The notes beneath the pieces are model-generated. The model was not told the origin of the DNA, did not search any database, and saw only the letters and a list, made by a program, of their open reading frames with translations. Both the position numbers and the translations under genes were made by a program. A stretch of 64,000 nucleotides of DNA from Sphagnum magellanicum (taxonomy: Eukaryota; Streptophyta; Sphagnopsida; Sphagnales; Sphagnaceae): contig CM038919.1 of the NCBI GenBank assembly GCA_021904315.1, positions 930,001 through 994,000 of the forward strand, read 5' to 3'. Positions 38,519 through 50,139 of this stretch are shown here, piece after piece (positions within the stretch are counted from its first letter, which is position 1; each line of letters begins with the position of its first letter).

Positions 38519-39004
38519 CGTTGCCAGCTGAAAATATCACGGGAATATTTGCGACTACAAGAAGTCTAAGAAACACACTACTGGATCAGCTGACAGATCA
38601 GAAGGTTTCGTGCTACTCCAGGCTGATATTCTGATGAAAATGGGATCTTGCAAAGCAGCTGGCCGTGATGGTGCGCCAGAAGAACTGATGATTCTTGTGG
38701 CAACTGTCGAGGAGGGTTTTATAAGGACGAGTGCACTTGGGTGGGCGGTCACTGCAAAGAAGAAGGAACGCAAAATCTCAAAACGGAGAATTTGGATCAG
38801 CGAAACGGCCGGGGGCTGGAGCGGCTCCTGGTGTTCCTCATCCTCCACACACACACACACACGCTCTCTCTCTCTCTCTCAGGGTCGGTGACCCCACTTG
38901 GGTAGGTGTAAGTTCCCTGCTACTCCTAAGAATACTAGGCATAAGATCCGTTCCACTCCCTCTTACGCCTAGAAGTAGTAGGTGTAAGATCCTTCTCATT
39001 ATTT
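38519..39004 (-). promoter_or_regulatory. Upstream region of the ankyrin gene
   Basis: Probable leader and promoter on the minus strand. It contains a (CA)n tract at about 38846-38862 directly followed by a (CT)n tract to 38881. No core element could be assigned. Confidence 0.35.
38846..38881. repeat. Compound (CA)n(CT)n microsatellite
   Basis: About 17 bp of CA followed, after a G, by about 18 bp of CT. Confidence 0.9.
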
Positions 39005-39216
39005 GTAAGGATTGGGTGTAAGATCTATCCTCTTTTCTAAGAGGGATATACAGAGACATAATAAGGCAGCTTTAATTCCTTCTCACTCGTAAGGATTGGG
39101 TGTAAGATCCCTCCTCTTTTTCTAAGAGGAGTAATCAGAGACCTAAGGCAGTGTAAGATCCTTCTCATTCTTAAGGATTGGGTGTAAGATCCCTCCTCTT
39201 ATATTCAGAGATATAA
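39005..39216. repeat. ~83-bp tandem repeat, 2.5 copies
   Basis: Units starting GTAAGGATTGGGTGTAAGAT (last copy TTAAGG...) begin at 39005, 39089 and 39171. Each contains a TCCTCTT...TAAGAGG inverted motif. More degenerate GTGTAAGATCC words extend the array leftward to about 38905. The third unit is interrupted by the MITE that follows. Confidence 0.7.
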
Positions 39217-39503
39217 GGGCATCTCCACCCCACACGTGGTGCAAACACCCCTTTTCATTAAATCCTGAAATCCTGCTTCACTCCTGTTTTGATGTCCATT
39301 TTGCAGTGGTCGTTTTAACCCCTTTAGATCTTTTTTCTACTATGGATTTGGACAGTGACTATTACTCGTCTAGATGTAAAGACATAAATGGTCTTTGAGA
39401 GTTTAAAGGGACTTTTATGACGTTAGTGGGAGGGGACAGTGATCATTACACACTATTCTATTTTAACATAAAGGAGTTGCTAAGTTTTGGGGTGGAGATG
39501 CTC
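39217..39503. mobile_element. Tourist-like MITE (PIF/Harbinger type), TAA duplication
   Basis: This 287-bp element has inverted ends GGGCATCTCCACCCC on the left and, read from the right, GAGCATCTCCACCCC, with one mismatch in the first 15 bases. The 3-bp direct repeat TAA lies on both sides (39214-39216 and 39504-39506), which is the PIF/Harbinger target. There is no coding capacity. The GAGCATCTCCA end sequence is common among plant MITEs. Superfamily assignment rests on the 3-bp duplication. Confidence 0.75.
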
Positions 39504-39506
39504 TAA

Positions 39507-40342
39507 CGACTGAGCCCTCCAAATACACTTCTGGAAACTTCTCCAAGTGCTTTATGAACCCACAAGAATTTTACTTATTTCTTCTAGTCTACTTATGTTT
39601 TACAACAACTTTTTTTTTTTTTTTCTCCCCCCATTTCATGTTGAGATTTGAGAAAGGAGTTTGCATAGTCTTTGAGAGACTTTTGTAAGCTGTCAATCAC
39701 AGAACTTTGAGCTAATAGAATAAGCAAATTTATTCCCTTGAATGAACCAGTGGCTTGCTCAATGCGTGGTGGCTCTGTACCAGTGATCATTTTGGATAAA
39801 AATTGTCACTTTTTCTCAAATAAATTGGAAGTTTTTGGACAAATGTTTTTACAAGTGTAAATTCCACTAACTCTTGTTTTTTGGGGGAAAAAAAGTTCAC
39901 CCAAATTTTTGCATCACAAAATTGAAAAAAAAAAACCCTTGCTCTGCAACTTATTGCAAGTTGAAACCAGCAACACTTAGAGAAGGAAAGGTTTCCAGAA
40001 ATTCCAAAAACATGAACTCACATCCATCTAGTGTTAGGTAAAGCCCTAGGGGAGGGCATTCCCCTAGAATAAGGCCCCACATTCCCCTTAGTGTTAGGTA
40101 AATTCTATCTTAGTGTTAGTGCTTTAGTGTGGTAGTAACACTTGGTAAGCATTCCTCAAAATGTGTGACCAAAAGAAATCTGCCAGGGTCAACCTGCACC
40201 CCCTTTGCTATGTACTAGATTAATTAGTTGGGGGAAGGGTTAGCAAGGTGTCATAATGAGCCTCTTTCATTAGTCCATCCCAAAAAAAAGTTTTACAAAC
40301 TTTGGGGACTCCTCATTTATAAAAGTATTCATTCCAACTCCA

Positions 40343-40373
<31 letters not shown>

Positions 40374-42446
40374 CTCTCCTCAACCATAGTGAAAAGTGAG
40401 GTTGTCAAAGAGAAAGAGAGGGCCGAGAGAAGACAAAGGAGCTTTTTAAAAAAAAGATAAAAAAATCTCTTAAAAATAATTGTGAATATTTTTTTTCTAT
40501 TTTAAATTAAGTGTGAAGTGAAGTGGGTATTAGTGTGATTCAGATTAATTAATTGAGGGTGCACAACTTGCACTTTTTTGTTTTCTCTCCCCTTTCAACT
40601 CTTTCATTGGCTCCACGTACAAAATGCTAAAATGCAAGCCATAATACACTTAGAATAGAATGTGTTCAAATTTGTTTGCTAATTGCAAAACATGAACTCA
40701 TCTATGTACGCCCATGTAAAACATAATTTTTATTGAAAATAAAAATCAAATTTCACATATGATAAAACTTATTGAAAAACTTAATTTTTTTCAATGAACC
40801 CAAAAAGAAATAGAAAAAACTCAAAAATCCCCTTTGCCCAAATTTATTTTTAAAAAAAAACTCACATTTCTTTCCTCCCTTTCAAAGGAAAAAATAAAAT
40901 CCTAAGCATGTGGGGTGCATGCTACATCTCTTCATTGACCACATGTAACTTTTTTTTATATAATTATTAATCACCTATTTTGGTGTATGTTAACTAGTGA
41001 AATAATGATTGGATACATAATAACATTCATCACTAGAATTTAGAAACAATTTAGATGCATTTTGGGGTAGGGTAGATAGGTTGGTAAGTGAACATTTAAG
41101 AAGTCAAAAGGAGGTTGAATCTTCACAAATTGTTTTTTCTACTTCTGAAGCTGAAAGAACATTTGTAGCCCTCTTCCATTTAGCACTTCCAACATTGCAA
41201 ACTTTGTTCAATTCTAGTTTTTTTAAAATTCCTTTGTCAAGGAAAGTTTCCTCTATAGTCAGACTAGATTTTTAAATACTCACGGTGCCTATTGCATGGC
41301 CACTATTTACATACACTATGTTTTCTTTCCTTCTTTGTAATTTAATTTTTTAAAAATTGCTTTCTGTTGTTTAATGTTGAAAGCGGCAGATTTTTCCTAA
41401 TTTTGAGAATCTTAGGTTTCTTTTACTTGTTGGTTTCTTGTATTCTTGAGTTACTGTTACTTCTTTTTCTACTTTTGTACTGTAGTTACAACAAGAACAA
41501 CAACAACCATAACTAGTAATAGCATAAGTGAAGGAGAAAGGACACTATAAATAAGTTACAAGCTGTGAAATTCTAAGTTTTGAAGCTTTGGAGGGAGGAA
41601 GGAGCGAGCAGCTCCAGTTTGTTTTACTACTAGCTTTAGGTTTTGGGAACACGCACACACACACACACACAAGTTAATTGCAGTATAAGATCTATACCAA
41701 GTGATGTAACCCCACATACACTTGCTTTCCTTGTACACGGGTTTTGAAGTTAATGTTTGGGATGTGCACTCTTGTGTGTTTTTGAGCTTGTAATCATGTG
41801 GTGAGTAGCCTGTGTAGTAGTTCTGGAAAAAGAAGAAGAAAAAGAAAAAGAAAATAAATAAATAAATAAAAACACGAAGTAGAAGAAAAAAAAATTCTTC
41901 TCTTTTGCACACCATTGTCGTAAAGCTCACATATGCAAATCGTTTTGTAACATCATTGCTAATGTAGTTGGTGAAGTAGTTTGTTCCATTTTGTGATTAT
42001 TCCATCGCAGTTTGTTTTGTTGCGCTGTTTTGCCACGTCATTTCGTTGTGTTGTTTCAACCAACGTTCGTCGTTATTATGTATGATGTTCATCATCGTCC
42101 ATTGTTATTTTGTCTGACGTTTGTTGCCATCTGTTGTTGTTCCATTTTATGTCTGTCATCATCCGTTGTCGTTCGTCTGATGTCCGTCACTGTCCATCCG
42201 ATGTTTGTCCTCGTTTCATTCGATGTTTGTCCTCATTTTGATCGATGTCCATTGTTGTTTTGCTTGACGTCCATCCGTTCGGCTCCTTCCATCCACTCAT
42301 GTCCATCCACAACATCCATCCACCAACATCTGTCCATTGTCGTTCATCCCTATTGATGCATCATATTCTTCAAATCATACGTTGTGTTAAAAATTTTTAG
42401 TTAGTGCTATGTATTGCTACAAAATTTTGAGGCATGGGACAACACC
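39507..42446. other. Intergenic, AT-rich; C-run and GTCCATC-rich tract
   Basis: No gene is recognised; the short frame at 41081-41275 shows no domain. From about 42000 to 42360 the DNA consists of loosely repeated GTCCATC/GATGTTTGTC words. This could be the leader or LTR edge of the retroelement that follows, but no matching copy was found beyond its other end. Confidence 0.5.
40343..40371. repeat. Poly-C tract of 29 bases
   Basis: An unbroken run of 29 cytosines in otherwise AT-rich DNA. It may form i-motif or G4 structures and is also a place where sequencing or assembly easily miscounts. Confidence 0.85.
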
Positions 42447-44150
42447 ATGTCCTCAGATGATGAGAACATTATCGCTCAGCCAGAGCCAAGGTATTAACTA
42501 CAAAATAACACATAATCATTTGAGCTGATTTCTTTGAGCTCACAATCTTCACGACAATACCATCAACATTTACAATATCATCGTTATCTAGTACAACTCC
42601 TACCAAAAATTCAGGTTTAGGTTACACTACATCAACAGTACATCAAAGTCCATTTGGAGGGGTTAATTAATGGGGTATGCTTGCTGCCGCACCAACTTTC
42701 ACACCATCATAGTATATTCCAGTGCAAGCCATGACCTCTACACCCACATACACCATGGAGGTCAGCAATTCTTTTGGGAAAATTGAGAAGTTCAATGGAA
42801 GGCCAAGTACGATTTCTTTAAAGGAATTCAAGGTAACTTTCTTAATTGTGGTTTGTGAATTGGAGCTCAAGTATGGCACTAATTATACTAAGGCGTTCAC
42901 ATTCAAACAATTAACCCGTTATGCGCACTATGAGGCATTGGATGTCTATGAGCAACACTCTTTGGGGGTTTTGGACATCACCCAGATCCCCAATCTAGCT
43001 TATGCCACAACCATCACCATCGCCTTTCAAGCTACACTACAAGTTGCCATTACACATCATGGGATTATGCCCAATAATCCACATCCGGTACCTACTTTAG
43101 TAAATTTTTTTCCTCAACAACTCATTGCCGTTATCGCAAACATTCCTCCCACCATTAATGGACTTGCTTTTGCTGATCCAGTGGGGAATTCTTTTGAATT
43201 CTTAAGCTAGAATTTTTGGTTAAGAGTTCTGAAATTTTTTTGTAGCTCACCATTTTTCTCAACAGAAGGATGAAACCCTCAAAATGCTCTACACGAGGCT
43301 TCTCAAGCTTAAAGAAGATACTTGGAACATCATAGTCATGGAAGCTTCCCATTGGGATCTTCATTTGTTGGAAGGTATTTTCCATTCCTTGCGTAGGTTT
43401 TGTAATGGGTTTTTTGCAAAATTTGGAGACTCGTACACTTTGTTGGATGTGTACAACAATTTTGAAAAGCTAGAATTGACTCATGCACACTATGAGGCCA
43501 GTACTATGAGGCCTCCATCACGTTCAAGGCCTCAACCTCCACGAGCTGCACTAACTAGGTCATCATATTTTTTTTCATGGGCTAAAACAATGCACTTAGT
43601 TGCACCCATCCTACCTTCTTGGTAATTATTGTGCCCACGAAACTAATGAGTGTAACATTCCTTCCAAAGATCTCTTTTGAGATTATTGTGGGAAAGAGGG
43701 ACATCAGGAAGTTGTTTGTTTTGCCAAGTTCCCGAAACGAAAAAAACTTCGATTACCATGGCAAAATCTGCCAGCATTTTCCATTGTCGCTCAACCAAAA
43801 ACCAAGGCATCTCAGCCTTCCACTCAGGCTTTCCCCATCAAGGGTAATTCCAATAAAAATGCTAAGAAGAATGAGCACAATGCTAACAAGAAGGAGGTGC
43901 TTCAAGCCCATGTCATTCAAGTTCAAATTCTACAAAATGAACTCGAATCATTAAGGGCCCAACTTGTTAATCTAAAAAGTAAGTTTTCCCAACCAACTAA
44001 TCATGCCCAACTTGTACAGGGTTCAAGATCACAAGAGGGACCTCCTAGGTCGTTTTATGGCCTCTCACACAATGCCATGGTTAGGGAGTATGTTTTTTCT
44101 AATGCACATAATTCTAGTCTCACACTAGAATTTGCCATTTATTTTTACCT
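42447..44150 (+). pseudogene. gag part of the gypsy element
   Basis: The capsid-like segment lies at about 42760-43000 (IEKFNGRP, typical of plant gypsy gag). A zinc-knuckle-like CGKEGHQ stretch at about 43695-43730 is followed by a Lys/Asn-rich region and a coiled-coil-like segment (QILQNELESLRAQLVNLKSK) near 43920-43985. Fossil, broken. Confidence 0.7.
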
Positions 44151-44620
44151 TTCCTACTTTGTGACACAAGAGGCTAGTGTGGCACCTAGGGTTTCTACCA
44201 CTAGGTAGGTAATTTAGATTAATAGACACGCATTTGGTTCAAGCCTTATTACCAATGTTAGAGCTACTCAAATAGTCATGCCATAATTTTTTGGTCTTCT
44301 TAACACGGAAGAAGAACGCACCTTGTTTGCGAGGGGGGAGGAGATTACTACACCACAAGCTATTAGGGCATCAAATTTTCATGTCCCAAAGTACATGTAC
44401 ATCAAGAAAACACACAATTTTCCACTGATCAGTTTATGGAATGCTAACTTTAAATGTGTGAAGTGGCGCAAAAGCTTATGAATACACCATTATTTAGTTT
44501 TTAAGATTTGAAGTTAAACACCGAGGACATAATTGCAGTACTAAAGCATACCTTGAACATTACATCAAGTTCAATACCAATCCTTGATCCACACGCTATA
44601 GGGGTCCCATTTAACACCTT

Positions 44621-45536
44621 TGTCGCAACCCTAGTTTTAGGCTTGTGACTGAAGCAAAGGCTTGCAAGGTTATGGGCCAAGAAGGAAGCTTGAGGGTCAC
44701 AATTCATGTTCGCATGAATGCAAAAGAGTGTGAGGGAATGAACCTTCACACTCCCAAGTGAACTCCCATTTGGGGAATTGGAGTCCCAATGGACTTCTGA
44801 ATTTTCAGAGGGCAATTGAAGGGGTCAAAACCCATTTGATTAAAGAGTTTTTTATATCATTGGAAAGCTATTGAAACATAAATGTCTAAAATGGGCTCTC
44901 ATTTCCCATTTAGACATTTGAAACACAAGTTGTGGCCAAAAGAAAAGTTGAAAGTCAAATTAACAATTTGATTTCTGACCATTAAAAGTTAGGAATTGAT
45001 TTGATTTCCTTGCGTTCAGGTGGTGTGCGACATAACGTTGAAAAGCTCTCCATGAGGGCTACAACTTTGATTTAGACCTCATCTCAATCAGAGGTTTGCA
45101 CACAAAGTTATGGGGCCCCAAAGTTACGGGATTCCTAACTTTGAGAATTTCAGGACTCCCATTTGGGAGTCCTGGGACAAAATGACATTTGGATGTGGGC
45201 CTCGTGAAGAGGCATAGAGTATACTATAAGGGGGAAGGTGGTGGCTTCCCTCAAGTCTGGGTTGTGGTGAATTTTGTGAGTTTGAGTTTGTTCGTGGTTC
45301 GTCCTAACACCAAAAGTGTTCCAGCTATGCACTAACCAATTTGTTGTTTGGTTTGTGCAAGTTTGTGTGAGTGATTGAAGTGCTTGTCAATCTTCCTAGT
45401 CCCATTTCGGAGCTCCAGCATGCCCTTTTACCCTTGATGTGTTACGAATTAAGGACCATGCCCTAACTTCCTACTCTTTTGTTGTTTTCATCTTAGACTC
45501 ACATTTGAGTCTCTTGAAGAGGTTGGGAGTGCATCA
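44621..45536. mobile_element. Solo LTR, copy B, with ACCTT target duplication, nested
   Basis: Begins TGTCGCAACCCTAG, ends GTGCATCA, and is 916 bp long with the 5-bp direct repeat ACCTT immediately on each side. It is the same family as copies A and C but carries about 95 bp more near its left end, so it is either a variant or a longer ancestral form. It lies inside the gypsy element, between the gag and protease parts, and is younger than it. Confidence 0.85.
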
Positions 45537-45669
45537 ACCTTGGAGAGACATTCGATTGGTTCACGTGTTGTAAATGGCATTCATAATCTGGTTAGTAATT
45601 TTAACATGGCTAAACTAGTGGGCTTTCCTACCTCTGATTCTACATTCACATATCAAAAGGGAGCTAAGA

Positions 45670-46492
45670 TGTCACAACCATACTTTGAGGGAGTGTGAGG
45701 ATGAAACTCACACTCCCAAAATTGGGACTTGGGAGTCCTCTAGGACTCCCAAAACTTCAGAATTTGATTGCAAGGGTCAAAATAGCTTACATTAGGGTGT
45801 TTTGTATATCATTGGAAAGCTAGCAAAGCGTAGATGTCGAAAATGGACTTGCATGGGCCATTTGGACATCTACAGAACATGTTATGGCAAAAAGAAGGGT
45901 CGGGAGTCAAAGTGGTAGTTTGACTCCCGACCACTAAAAGTCGGGAATCGACCCGACCTTGGTGCGCGCAGGTGGAGTGTGATACTATGTTGGAAAGCTT
46001 TTGAGGAGAGCTACAAATTTGCTTTAGATTTCATCCCAATCAGAGGTTTGAGCAAAAAATTATAACCTCGCAAAGTTTTGGGAGTCCAAATCGGGATAAT
46101 TTCGAGACTCCTCCTTGGGAGTCCTGGGACAAAAAATCATTTGGATATGGGTGTCACGGAGAGGCACATAGTATACTATATGGGGGAAGGTGGTGGCTTC
46201 CCCCGAGTTTGGGCCGTGGTGAGTCATGTGAGTCCAAAGTTACCTGTGGTTTGTCTTAGCATTAAAGGTGTTCCAAAAGGTGAACTAACCAACTTGTTGG
46301 TTGGTTTGACGCACGTTCGAGTAAGTAATTAAAGCTTGTCATTCTTCCTAGTCCCATCTTGGAGCTTCAGCACACCCCTCTACCCCTTCTAATGTGCTGA
46401 GAGCTGGGAGTGTGCCCCAAGTTCCTCATAATTTCGTTGTGTGAGTAATTTAGACCCATTTTGGGTCTAATTAGGAACTTGGGAGCATGTCA
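45670..46492. mobile_element. Solo LTR, copy C, with TAAGA target duplication, nested
   Basis: Begins TGTCACAACCATAC, ends GCATGTCA, and is 823 bp long with the 5-bp direct repeat TAAGA immediately on each side. It is closest in structure to copy A at 12.3 kb. It contains a perfect 14-bp inverted repeat (GGTCGGGAGTCAAA at 45898-45911 and its complement at 45919-45932). It is the second independent insertion into the gypsy element, 133 bp from copy B. Confidence 0.88.
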
Positions 46493-46639
46493 TAAGAACA
46501 CCTCACTTGTGGATTTGTTATTTAGTAAAGGCATTGTGGATAGCTATTCTCTTCACAAAGTCTTTCACTCATTTCCGAAAGTGGTCCTTAGTGAGAAAAC
46601 TTCCATCACCATTGGAGTTGCTATTGTTGACAATACTGA

Positions 46640-46990
46640 GTCAGCAATCCAGGTGGGAGGACATACACCCAAAGTGGTACTTCTTGATACATGTGCCCAA
46701 CCAATGATTCTTGAAGTTCAATTTACCAAGAAAATGGGCATGTTCAACTCTAAACTATGGGAATCTATGTGGCATTCACACCGTTAGTGGGAACATAGAA
46801 AAGGTACTTAGGGAAAGTTCGGATTTGATCGCACTTATTTTTAATGAAGGTACAGTTTAAGAGCTTTGCCTACAAGTTAAATGTTTAATCACTAATGCCA
46901 CTAGTTACGATGTGTTCATTGGGCAAGAAGCCCTATTTCCACCATGTTTCATAATTGACAACTAGTCCGAGCATGCGTATTACCAAGTGG
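46640..46990 (+). pseudogene. Aspartic protease part of the gypsy element
   Basis: The active-site-like segment VVLLDTCAQPMILE is at about 46675-46716, and a segment like YDVFIGQEALF follows near 46908-46940. The spacing suits a retropepsin domain. Fossil, broken. Confidence 0.65.
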
Positions 46991-47339
46991 ATTGGGAGAT
47001 TATGGCCACCACTTGGGATACATATCCCTTGATTTACATGGGAACCATAGTCCTATGGCTCACCATTGTATGCTCAAGGAAACACACACTATAACCTACA
47101 TCTAATAAGTTAGCCATGAGTGGATAGAGGGAGATGAAGAGGAGATAGCTTATGCCCAAGCTACTGAAAGCTTGAAGGTGGTTCTTATTGACATTCAACA
47201 TGAACTAAAGGTTTTATAGAAATTCAAAATAGCCCACGAGCCTTTGGTCAAAACTCTGTCTAGTTTTGAGAACATGGAGAGCCATGGTGAACCGATTAAG
47301 CTAGTACTTCATCAACTAATCACCTGGACACCACCTAAG

Positions 47340-48300
47340 GAAAGGATTACATTACTAAAATTCTTTGGTGGTATTGGTACAAGTCTTGAAGCCCTACTAT
47401 AGTCAAGGATGGTGGTTTGGAAATATTTTTACGTTGACATTGATTCTATTATAAAGCAAGTGGCGGCATTGAAAATGATGGAGCTCACAGCCAAATTTCC
47501 ACGACAGTTTGTAACCATCGCATGGAAGGCTAGTTTAACTTTCTTGCCTTCTAACATACAATTAATTCAAAAGAAGCATATGGAATTATTTAGCCCTATG
47601 GACCTCATCATTTTAGGTTGGGAGTGTCAAGGATTTTCAGCAGTAAGATTTGGAGAAGGCTTGAATGACACAAAATTTAATCTCTTCATGGAGACGATAC
47701 GATTGATCACTTGGGCTCAATCCATTTATCCTACATTTGGTTATGTAATTGAGAACACCCCTTCTCAACTTGACTAGAGGGAAAAAGTCCAGGAGCATTA
47801 CACATTGGTCATGCATTACCTTGGAAAACCACTCCTACTCGATTTGGCATAATGTGGTTCCTATGTGCACTAGTTGCACAATTAGTGGACCAACCTTGCA
47901 CCATTTTTAGTTCTACAGTTGGCTTTGAGATACACCATTAAAGACCCCAACCTATAGGTTTTTCACATATTAGATGATCAAAGTTCGTATTAACTAATTA
48001 CAAGATAAGTAAAACCTCCTTAGTTTCCAATGAACATAATAGGAAAACCAAGAGGTGTTTGGCCCACCTTTGTTTCCTTCCCAAGAGCGCACACCTTTTA
48101 GGGAGATGGATTAAGCTTGGTGTATCATCATGCTTCAGTCACTTGACATGAACCAAGCCTAGAAGAAAAAAAAAGGTCTATGGGGTTCCAAACTAGCATT
48201 ACTAGTCACACTAAAGTGACTAGATTGGAACATAACGTTCTACTAGGGAAAGGCATGGACCTGAACTTTCTAACATGGTTGTTGGTAACCTATGTATTTT
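47340..48300 (+). pseudogene. Cytosine-5 DNA methyltransferase-like domain inside the gypsy element
   Basis: Between the protease and reverse transcriptase parts lies a domain with the ordered motifs of a C5 methyltransferase. A motif I-like FFGGIGTSLEALL lies at about 47360-47398, an acidic YVDID segment (motif II) near 47430, motif IV DLIILGWECQGFS at about 47601-47640, and motif VI VIENTPSQ at about 47747-47770. A motif X-like LLGKGMDLN stretch lies near 48240-48270. The length of about 950 bp fits a compact DNMT3/DRM-type or bacterial-type catalytic domain. The assignment rests on motif order and spacing, not on a search. Fossil, broken. It is not an adjacent host gene, because gypsy parts flank it in the same strand and order. 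Confidence 0.75.
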
Positions 48301-48619
48301 TCAAATGTACATAACATTAGCACTGATTCAATCAGCTTGTAGTTTTGGCGATACAACTACATGGCACCTTGACCAAGTACTAGCCTATCTTCAATACTCT
48401 ACATTTCATTTTTAGTGTTGGGGGGGAAGAGGTACTATGTAATTTGATATAACTTGTTTCTGATACACCTAAAGGTACATCAGCTTCTGGAGAAACAATT
48501 ACAACCTTCTACAAATCTACGGAGTTGGATAGTGGAAAACCCAATACACCAAGTTCTTTAAACACAATTTCTAACTCCATTCCATGTGTTTCCAACTACC
48601 CTTTCGTTATGGGGAACTA

Positions 48620-49575
48620 GTTCACCAAGAAGGAGAGAGACTGGGTCACAGACTTGCTAATTAAGTATGAAAATGTGTTCGCATTCCCAATGAAAGACTT
48701 AGGTAGGTGTAAGACCATATAGTTCTTTATAGACCTTATAGATGAGACATCCATTTATTAGAGGAAGCATAGGTTAAGCAAGCATGAATGGGAACTGGTA
48801 GATGAAAGATGCAAAAAGTTCCATGAGGCTAATCTCATTTAACCATTAAGTTTTGATTTTGCAACCACTATAATAATGTTAGCAAAAAAGGATTTAGTTG
48901 GATTATGGATTGAAAAAAGGATGTGCGAGGATTATAAGCCTTTGAACTTGGTTACACCTCAAGATAGGTACCCCTTGCCCATCCTTGAAGAAATGTTTGA
49001 TAACATTGGGAACTCAAACATCTTCACAATTTTGGATTTGAGGTAAGGCTTTAACCAGATTGTGCTCATTGCGAAGGATTGTAAGAAAATGACATTCCAT
49101 GGAAGTAAAAAGTTGTGGGAATGGTTCAACATGCCTTTTGGATAAAAATGCACTTGTTTTCTTTCAGCGAGTCATGTACCAAGTTCTCAAAAGGGTAGAT
49201 TTCATGAAGTGTTACATAGATGACGTCTTAATGCATAGCAAAGGACTCTTACAACACTTGGCTCATCTTGAGGAGTTATTCAAGAGGCTCCACGAAGTCA
49301 ATATGAAGATCCATCCTAAAAAATGTGAATTTACTATCACTTCAATAATCTACCTTAAACATGAAATTTTGCCAAATGGTATTATGGTTCATTGGGCCAA
49401 AGTAGTAACCATTTTGGAGATGCCCAATCCTACTGATGTTCACACTTTGAGGAGCTTCATCAGATTATGTAATTTCTACAAGATTTATGTCCAAAACTTT
49501 AGTATTATTGCTCATCCTCTCTATGCATTATTAAAGAAAGATGTTGTTTGGACATGGAGTGAAGAGGCTCAATAA
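48620..49575 (+). pseudogene. Reverse transcriptase part of the gypsy element
   Basis: Ty3/gypsy signatures in order include DYKPLNLVTPQDRYPLPI, FNMPFG, the catalytic YIDDVLMHS at about 49215-49240, and HPKKCEF. The segment runs directly into RNase H. Fossil, broken. Confidence 0.88.
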
Positions 49576-49579
49576 GCTT

Positions 49580-50030
49580 TTCACACATTCAAAGAAAAGC
49601 TTTCAAAGTTCCCCATTCTGAGAATACCTAATTTCAGCAAGGTTTTCATTTTACACGTTAACTGGAGTGTTTTTGGTATTGGTGCTATTCTTGGCCAACT
49701 TGATGAGGTTGGCAAGGAATGTGTTATTGCTTATGCATCCCGAAGCAACAATAAGGCTAAAAGCAACTACTCTTCATACAAGGGGGAGTGTTTTATTGTT
49801 ATATGGGCCGTCATACATTTCAGGCCCTATTTTTATGGCACCAAGTTCATTTTGTATACCGACCACCAACCTATCAAATGGTTGATGACCAACGACAAGC
49901 TTACTAATAAGTTAGTTCATTGGGTGTTTATATTTCAGGAGTATGAGTTCAAGGTTATTCACTAACCTGGTATTACACATTAGAATGTGGATACCATGTC
50001 GCGAAAACCCCTCACTACCTTTGAAGATTT
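49580..50030 (+). pseudogene. RNase H part of the gypsy element
   Basis: Segments typical of gypsy RNase H: GIGAILGQLDE, IAYASRSNNKAKSNYSSYKG, HFRPYFYGTKFILYTDHQP and DTMSRKPLTT. Fossil, broken. Confidence 0.85.
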
Positions 50031-50139
50031 CTCCAAAGCCAAATAAGACTTCGATCAGATTCCAATAGTACATGTATCTTATGCATCTAATTATCTTGCA
50101 TTACTGCAATGTAACTTGGTTGAGCATCCCATTGTGGAT

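Noticed and set aside
42000-42360. GTCCATC-rich tract as the 5' LTR of the gypsy element
   Set aside because: No matching copy was found near 51.6-52.3 kb, and no TG...CA ends with a direct duplication could be paired, so it is only described as a tract.
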